Source: Falsiroseomonas stagni DSM 19981
GTDB taxonomy: Bacteria > Pseudomonadota > Alphaproteobacteria > Acetobacterales > Acetobacteraceae
Length of the DNA stretch: 64,000 nt
Assembly (NCBI RefSeq): GCF_900114315.1
Contig: NZ_FOSQ01000001.1
Location: 124,001 to 188,000 of the forward strand
Reading direction: 5' to 3'
Part shown: positions 1-8,821 of the stretch, one piece after another
Numbering within the stretch: position 1 is the stretch's first letter
Layout of the letters: each line of letters begins with the position of its first letter
Translations under genes and position numbers: made by a program
Notes under the pieces: model-generated
The model's input: the letters and a program-made list of their open reading frames with translations, nothing else
Database searches by the model: none
Told to the model about the DNA's origin: nothing

Positions 1-2
1 CT

Positions 3-644
3 GGCGCCACCGCGCGGCTGGTGCAGCTGACGGCCCTGATCGGCCTGTTGTCGCTGGCACCGTCCCTGCTGGTGATGGCGACGGCCTTCGGGCGCATCAT
101 CATCGTGCTGTCGCTTCTGCGCAGCGCGATCGGTGCGCAGGGCGTACCACCGAACCCTGTCCTGATCGGCCTGGCACTGTTCCTGACCTGGTTCGTCATG
201 CAGCCCGTGCTGGAGCAGTCCTGGGCCCTCGGCCTGCAGCCGATGTCGCAGGGAACGCTGGATGAGATTGCGGGGCTGAAGGCGGCTGCGGAACCGTTCC
301 GCGCCTTCATGGTGACCCATGCGCGCGACGCCGACCTGGCGCTGTTCCTCGACCTCGCGAACCTGCGCGTGCCGGCGGCTGGCGAGGAAGTGCCCTGGCG
401 CGCCCTGGTCCCCGCCTTCATGGTTGGCGAGTTGCGCCGCGCCTTCGAGATCGGCTTCCTCCTTTTCCTGCCCTTCCTTATCATCGACATCGTCGTGGCC
501 AGCGTGCTGATGGGCCTCGGCATGATGATGCTGCCGCCGCCGGCGATCTCCCTGCCCTTCAAGCTCGTCTTCTTCGTGCTGGTCGATGGCTGGCAGCTGA
601 TCGCGGGCAGCCTCGTGCAGGGCTTCGGCGTCGGTAACGGTTGA
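3..644 (+). CDS. fliP: Flagellar biosynthetic protein FliP (5' end outside window)
   Basis: FliP is a core inner-membrane subunit of the flagellar type III export gate, working with FliQ, FliR, FlhA and FlhB. The frame is already open at the window edge, and only the N-terminal signal and first segment of the roughly 245-residue family are missing; the GTG at 21 is internal. Family landmarks are clear: LVMATAFGRIIIVLSLLR, then VPPNPVLIGLALFLT, the soluble loop with FRAFM and DLALF, and the C-terminal hydrophobic pair ending in KLVFFVLVDGWQLIAGSL. It lies just upstream of the chemotaxis operon on the same strand, so flagellar and chemotaxis genes are probably contiguous here. Confidence 0.95.
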   Translation, partial: GATARLVQLTALIGLLSLAPSLLVMATAFGRIIIVLSLLRSAIGAQGVPPNPVLIGLALFLTWFVMQPVLEQSWALGLQPMSQGTLDEIAGLKAAAEPFRAFMVTHARDADLALFLDLANLRVPAAGEEVPWRALVPAFMVGELRRAFEIGFLLFLPFLIIDIVVASVLMGLGMMMLPPPAISLPFKLVFFVLVDGWQLIAGSLVQGFGVGNG

Positions 645-728
645 GAAATGTCGCGCCAGACGGGAATCAACAAAGGCTAAACACTTGTCTCGCAGGCTGG
701 GTCGCCACCCCACCAGCGGACATGTCCC

Positions 729-1811
729 GTGCCCCCCTATGACCCGCCCAACCCGCCGGAACCAACGCCGGCCGCCCGATCGGGTGCGGCGGAGGCCCTC
801 CTGGCGCAATGGGTCGAACTCGGTGAGATCGAGCGCCGCGCCTTCATCGCGATGACGGAGGAGGTGACCGCTTCCTCCCGCCTCATCGAGGACAGCACTG
901 TCATGCTGAGCGCCCGGTTCAGGCAGTTGGCGGAAGCGGCGGAAGCGCAGACGGCGCGGGTCGAGCGCGTGGCCTCCATAGCGCGCATGATTGAGGTGGA
1001 GGGGCGCCCTATGCCGCTGGCGGAGGCGACGGCCTTCGTCGAGGCCATGCTGGGGCGGGCCGTCAGCGGCCTGCTCGATGCCGCCGCACAGGCCGCGCGC
1101 ATGATGAAGGCGCTGGACGAGGTGACGCGCGAGGTGCGCGGTGTCGAGCAATGCGTCACGAGGATCGAGGCGATCAATCGCCAGGCGCAGTTCGTCGCGA
1201 TCAATGCCACGATCGAGGCGCATCGCGCCGAAGGCGCCGGCGGGACCTTCAAGGTCATCGCGCATGAGCTGAAGGAACTGGCCAAGGAAACCAACGCGAC
1301 GTCGCGCCTGGTGCATGAACGCATCACCGCCGCCGGCCGCGGCGTCAGCGCCGCCCGGCTGGACCTGGCGCGCATCGCAGGCGGCGAGAATGCGGAAGTC
1401 GGCAATGGCCAGGCGAGGCTCGCCGCGGTGATGGCCGGCATGGTGGAACAGAACCGGGCCCTGTCGGAGACGCTGTCGGAGGCGCGCGACGCCGCGGCCG
1501 GCATCGATTCGATCGTCGACAGCCTCGTGACCGGCACGCAGTTCCAGGATCGCACGACCCAGCACCTGACCCATGTGGTCGAGGCCATGGGCGCGATCGG
1601 GGAGGCGGCGGGGGCCTTGCAGGCGGACACGATGCGCGCCCTGCCGGGCCTCGCGCCGCATGTCCGGGCCGATGGTCCGCTGCTGCGGCGGATGCTGGAC
1701 CAGCAATCCCTGAGCAGCGTCCGGCAGCGTTTCCTCAATCGCCTGCTGCATGACGAGGGCGGGCCCCTGGTCGACGAGGCCGAGGGCGCGGGGGACATCG
1801 AGCTTTTTTGA
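729..1811 (+). CDS. Soluble MCP-like chemotaxis signalling protein
   Basis: This 360-residue protein has no transmembrane segment or obvious sensor domain. It is mostly predicted coiled coil and carries a divergent methyl-accepting hairpin tip, with QAQFVAINATIEAHRAEG around residue 155 where MCPs have [27 protein letters not shown] motif near residue 275 resembles the FQD-type motifs of CheZ-like and MCP-like adaptors. It starts at a GTG; the ATG a few bases upstream is out of frame and ends almost at once. Its position between fliP and the STAS-cheY-cheA genes suggests a cytoplasmic signalling or scaffold role in the chemotaxis array, but the exact function is unknown. Confidence 0.75.
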   Translation: MPPYDPPNPPEPTPAARSGAAEALLAQWVELGEIERRAFIAMTEEVTASSRLIEDSTVMLSARFRQLAEAAEAQTARVERVASIARMIEVEGRPMPLAEATAFVEAMLGRAVSGLLDAAAQAARMMKALDEVTREVRGVEQCVTRIEAINRQAQFVAINATIEAHRAEGAGGTFKVIAHELKELAKETNATSRLVHERITAAGRGVSAARLDLARIAGGENAEVGNGQARLAAVMAGMVEQNRALSETLSEARDAAAGIDSIVDSLVTGTQFQDRTTQHLTHVVEAMGAIGEAAGALQADTMRALPGLAPHVRADGPLLRRMLDQQSLSSVRQRFLNRLLHDEGGPLVDEAEGAGDIELF

Positions 1812-1812
1812 C

Positions 1813-1834
1813 CCGCCCTGTGGCGGATTGTTTT
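1813..1834 (+). terminator. Weak intrinsic terminator or attenuator candidate
   Basis: A five-base-pair stem CCGCC/GGCGG with a four-base loop follows the MCP-like stop codon and is followed by ATTGTTTT. The stem is short and the U-tract is broken, so it could only reduce, not block, read-through into the STAS gene. Confidence 0.3.
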
Positions 1835-1884
1835 CACGTGCCGTGCGGCACGCGGCGCCGGCACAGGCCGACGGGATGGAATGA

Positions 1885-2187
1885 ATGACTGACGCGGACA
1901 TCACGACGCCCCCGAGCCACGAAGCCTATCGCCTGCCGCCGGAACTGGACCTGGCGGCGGCGGAGTCCCTGGCGGCGGCGCTGCGTGCCCTGCTGCCCGA
2001 CGGGCCGATCCGCGTCGATGGCGGCGCGGTGGAACGCGCGATGACGCCATGCCTGCAGGTGCTGGCCGCCGCGGCCGCCACGGCGCGGGCGCGCGGCATC
2101 GTCTTCCGGCTGGAACATCCATCGGCCGCGATGGTCGATGCGATCGAGGATCTTGGATTGGGAAAGGCCCTTGAAGGGGACAGGTGA
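1885..2187 (+). CDS. STAS-domain protein in chemotaxis operon
   Basis: This is a 100-residue single-domain protein of anti-sigma-factor-antagonist (STAS) type. It shows the expected order of a short N-terminal strand (YRLPPELDLAAAESLAAAL), a central strand RVDGGAVERAMTPCLQVL, a helix, and a final strand with FRLEHPSAAM. The usual phosphoserine position of SpoIIAA-like proteins (a DSSG-type motif) is replaced by AVERAMTPC, so phospho-switching by a serine kinase is doubtful. Its stop lies one base before the CheY start, so it is co-transcribed with cheY and cheA. Small STAS proteins are common at this position in alphaproteobacterial and Myxococcus-like che operons, but their role is not settled. 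Confidence 0.75.
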   Translation: MTDADITTPPSHEAYRLPPELDLAAAESLAAALRALLPDGPIRVDGGAVERAMTPCLQVLAAAAATARARGIVFRLEHPSAAMVDAIEDLGLGKALEGDR

Positions 2188-2188
2188 C

Positions 2189-2554
2189 ATGGCGAAGCGT
2201 GTGATGACCGTCGATGATTCGCGGACGATGCGGGAGATGGTCTCCTTCACCCTGCGCAAGGCAGGGTTCGAGGTGAGCGAGGCGGAGGACGGCCAGAAGG
2301 CACTGTCGGCGTTGCAGTCAAGGCCGGTGGATGTGGTGATCACCGACCTCAACATGCCCGTGATGGACGGCGTGGCGCTGATCCGCGCGCTGCGGGCCGA
2401 CCCGAAATGCCGGTCGCTGCCGATCCTGATGCTGACGACGGAATCCGATTCCGGGAAGAAGATGGAGGGTAAGAACGCCGGGGCCACCGGCTGGCTCGTG
2501 AAGCCCTTCGATCCCGACAAGCTGGTCGATGTCGTCAAGCGCGTCGCGGGCTGA
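2189..2554 (+). CDS. cheY: Chemotaxis response regulator CheY
   Basis: A stand-alone 121-residue receiver domain that should be phosphorylated by CheA and act on the flagellar motor switch. The N-terminal acidic pair is in MTVDDSRTMREM, the phospho-acceptor Asp is in VITDLNMPVMDG, the Thr switch is in LMLTTES, and the conserved Lys is in WLVKPFDPDKL. The ATG used begins right after the STAS stop; longer upstream starts would overlap the STAS gene. The cheA start follows 3 bp after its stop, which fits a tightly packed operon. Confidence 0.93.
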   Translation: MAKRVMTVDDSRTMREMVSFTLRKAGFEVSEAEDGQKALSALQSRPVDVVITDLNMPVMDGVALIRALRADPKCRSLPILMLTTESDSGKKMEGKNAGATGWLVKPFDPDKLVDVVKRVAG

Positions 2555-2557
2555 GCC

Positions 2558-4573
2558 ATGAGCTTTGATCACCTCCGCGCCACCTACTTCGAGGAAAGCG
2601 CCGAACTGCTGGAAAGCGCCTATGCGCAGCTGTCGGCCCTTGCCGAGGACCGCGCGGATGGTGACACGATGCATGCCCTGTTCCGGGCCATCCATTCCAT
2701 CAAGGGCGGCGGTGGCGCCTTCGGCTTCACCCGCCTTGTCGGCCTGGCGCATGTCATGGAGACGCTGCTGGATCATCTGCGCGATGGCAGCCTGGCCAGC
2801 ACGCCTGATCGCATGGCGCTTCTGCTGAAGGCGACGGATGCGCTGGCGGACCTGCTGGGGGCCGAGCAGCGTGACGAGGCGATGCCCGAGGGCTTCGAGA
2901 AAGGTCTGATCGCCGCGCTCGCCGCGGTGGTGGAATCGCCAGGCCGCGCCATGAAGACCGGCCTGCCGGCCACCGCGCTTACGCCCGCCGCGACGGACGG
3001 CGCGGGCTGGCGGATCATCTTCCGGCCGCATGCCGCGCTGTTCCGCCATGCCAATGAACCGCTGCTGCTGATCCGTGCGCTTCGGGCACTGGGCCCGGTC
3101 TCCGTCTCCGTCGATCTGGGCCGACTGCCGGGGCTGGAAGTGCTGGAGCCCGAGGACGCCTGCCTCGCCTGGACGCTCGACCTGGCCGCGCCGGTGCCCC
3201 GTGCCGAGGTCGAGGAGATTTTCGAGTTCGTCGTTGATGAATGCGATCTGACCATCGAGCCCCTGGGCCGGACGGTCACGGAGGCCGTCGATGCGCCGTC
3301 CGACGCGCCGCCCATGGCGGCGGCCCCGACCGCTGTACCGCGGACGGAGCAGGCCGCGGCTGTCCAGTCGGTGCGCGTGGATGTCGCCAAGGTCGACCGG
3401 CTGGTGAACCTGGTGGGGGAGCTGGTCATCAACCAGGCGATGCTCGTCCAAATCGGTAACGCCGTGCCGCCGGAAGCCTGCCCCGGCCTGGTCGCGGGGC
3501 TGGAGACGCTATCCCAGCACCTGCGGGAGCTGCAGGAGGGCGTCATGGCCATCCGCACCCAGCCCGTGAAATCCGTCTTCTCCCGCATGCCGCGCCTCGT
3601 CCGCGAATTGTCGGCGCAACTCGGCAAGGATGTCCGCCTTGTCGTGACCGGGGAGGCGACGGAAATCGACAAGACGGTGGTGGAGCAACTGGCCGATCCG
3701 CTCACGCATCTGCTGCGCAACGCCCTGGACCACGGGGTGGAGACACCGGAGGTGCGGGAGGCTGCCGGCAAGCCGCGCCAGGGCACGGTGCATCTGTCCG
3801 CCGAACAGCGGGGCGGTCGCATCCTGATCGAACTCAGCGACGATGGCCGCGGCATCGACCGCGCCCGCGTCCTTGCGCGGGCGAAGGAACGGGGGATCGT
3901 CGCGCCCGACGCCGTGCTGACGGATAACGAGGTCGATGAGCTGATCTTCATGCCGGGCTTCTCCACTGCCGCCGTCGTCTCCGCCGTCTCGGGTCGTGGC
4001 GTCGGCATGGATGTCGTCCGGCGCAACATCCAGTCTCTGGGTGGCCGCATCGCGGTGGAGTCACGCTTCGGGCAGGGATCGCGCTTCGTGCTCTCTTTGC
4101 CGCTGACCCTCGCGGTGCTGGATGGCCTCGTCGTCTCGGTGGGGCGGGAAGCCTATATCCTGCCCATCGCCTCCATCGTCGAAAGCCTGCGTCCCCGGCC
4201 GCAGGACATCCATGATGTCGTGGGGCGTGGCCAGGTGCTCTCCATCCGCGGTGCCTACATCCCGCTTCTCGCCCTTCATCGCGCCTTCGGTGTCGCCGAT
4301 GCGGTCCTCGATCCGTCGCGCGGTATCGTGGTGATCGCGGAGACCGATCATGCCGGGCGCGTCGGTCTGCTGGTCGACGACCTCGTCGGTCAGCACCAGG
4401 TCGTGGTGAAGAGCATGGAAGGCAATTACGGCCGCATCCCGGGCATCGGCGGCGCCACGATCCTCGGCAATGGGCGCGTGGCGCTGATCCTCGATGTCGC
4501 CGGGCTCGCGGAGACGACGGACCGCGGCGCCGCCACCCGCCATGCCCCGCCGGCCGCCGCGGTGCTGCATTGA
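2558..4573 (+). CDS. cheA: Chemotaxis histidine kinase CheA
   Basis: CheA (671 residues) is the cytoplasmic kinase that phosphorylates CheY and CheB under control of MCPs and CheW. The N-terminal Hpt domain has the phospho-accepting His46 in AIHSIKGGGGAFGF. A variable linker follows, then a dimerisation helix pair from about residue 275 (VDRLVNLVGELVINQAML). The ATPase domain has an N box HLLRNALDHGVE, a G1 box DDGRGID and a G2 box GRGVGMDVV. The C-terminal CheW-like domain starts near LVVSVGREAYILPI. There is no C-terminal receiver, so this is a classical CheA. The cheW start overlaps its stop codon. Confidence 0.96.
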   Translation: MSFDHLRATYFEESAELLESAYAQLSALAEDRADGDTMHALFRAIHSIKGGGGAFGFTRLVGLAHVMETLLDHLRDGSLASTPDRMALLLKATDALADLLGAEQRDEAMPEGFEKGLIAALAAVVESPGRAMKTGLPATALTPAATDGAGWRIIFRPHAALFRHANEPLLLIRALRALGPVSVSVDLGRLPGLEVLEPEDACLAWTLDLAAPVPRAEVEEIFEFVVDECDLTIEPLGRTVTEAVDAPSDAPPMAAAPTAVPRTEQAAAVQSVRVDVAKVDRLVNLVGELVINQAMLVQIGNAVPPEACPGLVAGLETLSQHLRELQEGVMAIRTQPVKSVFSRMPRLVRELSAQLGKDVRLVVTGEATEIDKTVVEQLADPLTHLLRNALDHGVETPEVREAAGKPRQGTVHLSAEQRGGRILIELSDDGRGIDRARVLARAKERGIVAPDAVLTDNEVDELIFMPGFSTAAVVSAVSGRGVGMDVVRRNIQSLGGRIAVESRFGQGSRFVLSLPLTLAVLDGLVVSVGREAYILPIASIVESLRPRPQDIHDVVGRGQVLSIRGAYIPLLALHRAFGVADAVLDPSRGIVVIAETDHAGRVGLLVDDLVGQHQVVVKSMEGNYGRIPGIGGATILGNGRVALILDVAGLAETTDRGAATRHAPPAAAVLH

Positions 4574-5061
4574 GCGTCCTCGCCACACGGCCGGACAGCG
4601 GGCCTTCGGCGACGGCTGAAGCGCAGTACGTCACCTGCACGTTGGGCGATGCGGAGTACGGGATCGACATCCTGTCGGTGCGGGAGATCAAGGGCTGGTC
4701 GGAGACGACCGCCCTGCCGCATGCGCCGGACTGGGTGCGGGGCGTGATCAACCTGCGCGGGACCATCGTGCCGATCCTGGACCTGCGGGCGCGCTTCGGC
4801 CTGGGGCTGACGGCCACGACCGCGATGCATGTGGTGGTGATCATCCAGACCGCGACGCGCATGGCCGGGCTGCTGGTGGACGGCGTGTCGGACATCATCG
4901 CCGTCGCCGCGGAGGAAGTGCGCGCCGTGCCGGAGATCGGCACCAGCGTGCCGGAACGGCTGCTCGCCGGCCTGATCCCGCGCGAGGGCGGCATGGTCTC
5001 CCTCGTCTCGCTCGACAACCTTCTCAACCTGCCGGACGCCGAAACGACGCCGGCCCAATAA
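4570..5061 (+). CDS. cheW: CheW coupling protein, first copy
   Basis: This 163-residue protein is a single CheW domain that links CheA to receptors. Typical segments are [40 protein letters not shown] and the final [13 protein letters not shown]. Translation apparently starts at a TTG that overlaps the cheA stop as TTGA, implying translational coupling. It forms a cassette with the PAS-MCP gene that follows. The second CheW 3.2 kb downstream is nearly identical over most of its length, so the pair looks like a recent duplication or a target of gene conversion. Confidence 0.93.
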   Translation: MSVLATRPDSGPSATAEAQYVTCTLGDAEYGIDILSVREIKGWSETTALPHAPDWVRGVINLRGTIVPILDLRARFGLGLTATTAMHVVVIIQTATRMAGLLVDGVSDIIAVAAEEVRAVPEIGTSVPERLLAGLIPREGGMVSLVSLDNLLNLPDAETTPAQ

Positions 5062-5084
5062 CACGTGACTGAGGAAGAAAAGCG

Positions 5085-8000
5085 ATGTTCATGGGACGCG
5101 CCGCCAGGGCCTTGCTGCCTGTCGGCTTCACGGATCGCCGGTCAGGCCGGGATCGCCGCGCGGAGATGCGAAGGCTGGTGGCTGCCCAGGCAGCGATCCA
5201 GCGGGCCGAGGCCTGCCTGACCCTGTCGGCCGACGGCCTGGTGCTGGAGGCCAATGACCGCTTCGCCGCGCTGCTGGGCCTTGCGCCGGCGGCTGTCGCC
5301 GATCGCCCCCATGCCGCGCTGCTGACACTGGCAGAGCGGGATGGCGCTACCTATCGACGCTTCCTCGACCAGTTGGCGCAGGGTCGGGACACGGTGGCCC
5401 GGCTATGGCACCAGGGCGCGGGCGGCGCCGGCGTGCTGCTTGAACTCTCCGCAGCCGTGATGGCGGCGGATGAGGGTGCGGCACGAACCATCGCCGTCCT
5501 CGCCCGGGACCTGACGGCCGCGGCGGCGACCGAGGCACGCGGCCTTGTCGATCGCGCCGCCATCGCCCAGTCGGCCCTGCCGATGATGCTCGTGGATGAC
5601 GATGTCGTCGTCCGCCATGCGAATGAGGCCGCCCATGCGATGCTGCGCGACCATGCGGCCGCCTTCCGCACCCGGTGGCCGGAGGCCGATCCCGCTACGC
5701 TGGAAGGTACGCAGCTGGATGGCCTGCCGCGCGAACTGTTGTCCCGTCGCCGTGGTGGCCATCGCGCGGAGGTCGATATCGGCGACGCCCGCTTCAGCGT
5801 CGCGGTGATGCCGCTGGAGGGCACGTCGCAGCGCCTGGTCGAATGGCGCGACATCACGCGCCAGACGGATCTGTCACGCCGGATGACGGCGCTGGATCGC
5901 GCCATGGCGTCGGTCGAATTCGCGCTCGATGGACGCGTGGTGGATGCCAACGCCAATTTCCTCACCCTGGTCGGCTACACGCTGGCGGAGATCCGTGGCC
6001 AGCATCATTCGATCTTCGTCGATGCCGCCGATCGCGAGGCGCCCGCCTACCGCGCCTTCTGGGAGAAGCTGGCGCGCGGGGAGCATGATGCGGGGCGCTA
6101 TCGGCGCCTGACCAAGGACGGGCGCGAGGTCTGGCTACAGGCCAGCTACAACCCCGTCCTGGATGCGGAAGGCAAGCCCGTTCGCGTGGTGAAGTATGCG
6201 ACGGACGTGACGGCTGTATGCGAGCGGGAAGCCGAGGCCGCCGGCCGGCTGACCGCCATCAGCAAGGTCATGGCGGTCATCGAGTTCACGCTCGACGGCC
6301 GCGTCATCGACGCCAACGAGAACTTCCTCGCGACGCTGGGCTATACGATGGAGGAGATCCGCGGCCAGCATCACTCGATGTTCGTCGATGCGGTCGATCG
6401 GCAGGGGCCGGCCTATCGCGCCTTCTGGGACAAGCTGGCACTGGGCGAGTACGACGCCGGGCGCTATCGCCGCATCGGCAAGGGCGGGCGCGAGGTCTGG
6501 ATCCAGGCCAGCTACAATCCGATCCTGAACGCCAATGGCAAGCCCATCAAGGTGGTGAAATACGCCACCGATGTCACCGCCGCGGCGTTGCAGGAAGCCG
6601 ATCTGCGGGGACAGATCGCGGCGATCGACAAGGCGCAGGCCGTCATCGAATTCAGCCTCGATGGCCGCATCCTGACCGCCAACGCGAATTTCCTCGCGAC
6701 CCTCGGCTACACCCTCGACCAGGTCCGCGGCCAGCACCATTCGATGTTCGTCGATCCGGCGGAGCGGCATACGCCGGCCTATCGTGCCTTCTGGGAGAAG
6801 CTGGGCGCCGGCGAGTATGATGCCGGCCGGTACCGGCGCATCGGCCAGGGCGGGCGGGAGATCTGGATCCAGGCGAGCTACAATCCGATCCTCGACCTGA
6901 ATGGCCGGCCCTTCAAGGTGGTGAAGTACGCCAGCGACGTGACGGCCGAGGTGCTGGCCGAGCGGGCCCTGGCCGTGACGGTCGGCAAGGCGGAGGAAGC
7001 GGTCAGCGCGGCGCTGGCCAATGACTTCACCCGCCGTGTTCCGGCCGAGGGCGTCGAAGGACCGATCGCGCGCCTTGCAGATGGTCTCAACCGCATCGTG
7101 GACGGCATGGCGGCGCAGTTCCGCTTCGGCGAGACGCTGCGCCTCGCCGTCAGCGAGACGCAGGAGGTTGTTGCCGCGGCGCAGGCGAATGACCTGACGC
7201 GCCGTGTGCCGCTCGACGGCAAGGCGGGTGAGATCCGTGCGCTGTGCGGCGGCGTCAACGGGCTGCTGGAGACGATGACCAGCGTGCTGACCGCGATGAC
7301 CGAGAGCTGCGGCACGATCACCACCGCATCGCGGGAGATCGCCACGGGCAACGCGGATCTTGCCCAGCGGACGGAGGAACAGGCCTCGAGCCTGGAGGAG
7401 ACCTCCGCGAGCCTGGAGGAACTGACCAGCACGGTGAAGCAGAATGCCGAGAGTGCCGTGCAGGCCAACAAGCTCGCCGCCTCGGCCAGCGAGATCGCGA
7501 CGCGTGGCGGAGTGGTGGTGACGGAGGTGGTGCGGACGATGGACGGCATCACGCAGTCCAGCCGCAAGATCAGCGACATCATCGGGGTGATCGACGAGAT
7601 CGCCTTCCAGACCAACATCCTGGCCTTGAACGCGGCGGTGGAAGCGGCACGTGCCGGCGACCAGGGCCGCGGCTTCGCGGTAGTGGCGGCGGAGGTGCGC
7701 AGCCTGGCGCAGCGCAGCGCCAACGCGGCAAAGGAGATCAAGGCGCTGATCTCCGACAGCGTCCAGAAGGTGGACAGCGGCTCCAAGCTCGTCGGCGCGG
7801 CCGGCCAGACGATGGAGGAGATCGTGACCTCCGTGAAGCGTGTGACGGACATCATGGCGGAGATCTCGGCCGCGTCGCAGGAACAATCGGCGGGGATCGA
7901 GCAGGTTAACGTCGCAGTCGCACAAATGGATAAGATCACACAACAGAACTCCGCGCTGGTCGAGGAGGCGGCGGCCGCGGCGAAGTCGATGGAGCAGCAG

Positions 8001-8165
8001 GCGGATACGCTGATGCAGATGGTGTCTGCCTTCAGCATCGCGGAAGGACAGGCAGCAAAGCCTGCTCCGAAGCGGCCGGTACCGGCAGAGGCGCCACCAC
8101 CGGCGGCGCGGCGACCCGCCCGGGTCGCGGCACGGGATGGTGATGCCGATTGGCGGGCATTCTGA
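5085..8165 (+). CDS. Cytoplasmic multi-PAS methyl-accepting chemotaxis protein, first copy
   Basis: This 1026-residue receptor has no transmembrane segment and should sense an intracellular cue. Two diverged PAS domains occupy roughly residues 35-260. Three near-identical PAS repeats of exactly 122 residues begin at residues 267, 389 and 511, each with a GQHHSMFVD-like core and ending VVKYATDVT. Two HAMP-like segments (ANDFTRRVP and ANDLTRRVP) precede a full MCP signalling hairpin with tip [20 protein letters not shown]. The protein ends in DWRAF, which fits the W-x-x-F pentapeptide that tethers CheR or CheB in other bacteria. The PAS ligand (flavin, haem or other) cannot be read from the sequence. 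Confidence 0.93.
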   Translation: MFMGRAARALLPVGFTDRRSGRDRRAEMRRLVAAQAAIQRAEACLTLSADGLVLEANDRFAALLGLAPAAVADRPHAALLTLAERDGATYRRFLDQLAQGRDTVARLWHQGAGGAGVLLELSAAVMAADEGAARTIAVLARDLTAAAATEARGLVDRAAIAQSALPMMLVDDDVVVRHANEAAHAMLRDHAAAFRTRWPEADPATLEGTQLDGLPRELLSRRRGGHRAEVDIGDARFSVAVMPLEGTSQRLVEWRDITRQTDLSRRMTALDRAMASVEFALDGRVVDANANFLTLVGYTLAEIRGQHHSIFVDAADREAPAYRAFWEKLARGEHDAGRYRRLTKDGREVWLQASYNPVLDAEGKPVRVVKYATDVTAVCEREAEAAGRLTAISKVMAVIEFTLDGRVIDANENFLATLGYTMEEIRGQHHSMFVDAVDRQGPAYRAFWDKLALGEYDAGRYRRIGKGGREVWIQASYNPILNANGKPIKVVKYATDVTAAALQEADLRGQIAAIDKAQAVIEFSLDGRILTANANFLATLGYTLDQVRGQHHSMFVDPAERHTPAYRAFWEKLGAGEYDAGRYRRIGQGGREIWIQASYNPILDLNGRPFKVVKYASDVTAEVLAERALAVTVGKAEEAVSAALANDFTRRVPAEGVEGPIARLADGLNRIVDGMAAQFRFGETLRLAVSETQEVVAAAQANDLTRRVPLDGKAGEIRALCGGVNGLLETMTSVLTAMTESCGTITTASREIATGNADLAQRTEEQASSLEETSASLEELTSTVKQNAESAVQANKLAASASEIATRGGVVVTEVVRTMDGITQSSRKISDIIGVIDEIAFQTNILALNAAVEAARAGDQGRGFAVVAAEVRSLAQRSANAAKEIKALISDSVQKVDSGSKLVGAAGQTMEEIVTSVKRVTDIMAEISAASQEQSAGIEQVNVAVAQMDKITQQNSALVEEAAAAAKSMEQQADTLMQMVSAFSIAEGQAAKPAPKRPVPAEAPPPAARRPARVAARDGDADWRAF
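5883..6980 (+). repeat. Three tandem 366-bp PAS-coding repeats
   Basis: Three head-to-tail copies of a 366-bp unit start at 5883, 6249 and 6615 inside the first PAS-MCP gene. Each encodes one PAS domain and the units keep exact phase with each other. Two further copies of the same unit sit in the second MCP gene. Confidence 0.85.
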
Positions 8166-8250
8166 CGCCCCCGCGGGGACGTTGTCGATCGCGCAGGAAC
8201 CGGGTGCGGTGGCGGGACATCCGGCACCGGCCCAAGGCGGGAAGACTGTG

Positions 8251-8799
8251 ATGCAGATTTCGGTGCAGCCCCGGATGGCCGGGATCGATGCGCAGGCACG
8301 CGGCCTGGCGATGGCGGCAGGCGCCGGCGCTGGCGGTATGGTGGCGCAATACGTCACCTGCACGCTGGGCGATGCTGAATACGGGATCGACATCCTGTCG
8401 GTGCGGGAGATCAAGGGCTGGTCGGAGACGACGGCGCTGCCGCACGCGCCGGCCTGGGTGCGGGGCGTGATCAACCTGCGCGGCACCATCGTGCCGATCC
8501 TCGACCTGCGGTCGCGCTTCGGGCTGGGACAGACGGCGGTGACGGCGATGCATGTGGTGGTGATCATCCAGACGGCGACGCGGATGGCGGGGCTGCTGGT
8601 GGACAGCGTGTCCGACATCATCACCGTCGGCGCGGAGGAAGTCCGGCCCGTGCCGGAAGTCGGCATGAGCGTGCCGGAACGGCTGCTGTCGGGCCTCATC
8701 CCGCGTGAGGGCGCCATGGTCTCCCTCGTCTCGCTCGACAACCTTCTCAATCTGCCGGACGCCGATTTGGCGCCGGGCATGCCCGCAACCCTGTCCTGA
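8251..8799 (+). CDS. cheW: CheW coupling protein, second copy
   Basis: A second CheW (182 residues) with the same core as the first copy: [37 protein letters not shown] and [15 protein letters not shown]. An upstream in-frame start exists but would overlap the MCP gene. The ATG at 8251, preceded by GGCGGGAAG, gives a conventional N terminus with a short Met- and Ala-rich lead that the first copy lacks. It again sits directly before a PAS-MCP gene, so the CheW-MCP pair is a repeated module. The two CheWs could serve their own receptors or simply raise dosage; the near-identical binding surfaces argue against strict specificity. Confidence 0.9.
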   Translation: MQISVQPRMAGIDAQARGLAMAAGAGAGGMVAQYVTCTLGDAEYGIDILSVREIKGWSETTALPHAPAWVRGVINLRGTIVPILDLRSRFGLGQTAVTAMHVVVIIQTATRMAGLLVDSVSDIITVGAEEVRPVPEVGMSVPERLLSGLIPREGAMVSLVSLDNLLNLPDADLAPGMPATLS

Positions 8800-8821
8800 C
8801 GACGTCAGCGAAGGAACGACC

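Noticed and set aside
645-728. Possible sigma-28 flagellar promoter (GCTAAA followed by GC-rich sequence) before the MCP-like gene
   Set aside because: A TAAA-like -35 is present but no GCCGATAA-type -10 lies at the right distance.
8137-8250. Longer N terminus for the second CheW, starting inside the first MCP gene
   Set aside because: The extension overlaps the MCP 3' end, is Gly/Pro/Ala-rich and is absent from the first CheW; the ATG at 8251 has a better ribosome-binding site.
6135-8780. An 881-codon minus-strand open frame opposite the first PAS-MCP
   Set aside because: It is His/Asp/Leu-rich antisense of MCP codons; the same false frame appears opposite the second MCP, as expected from their similarity.
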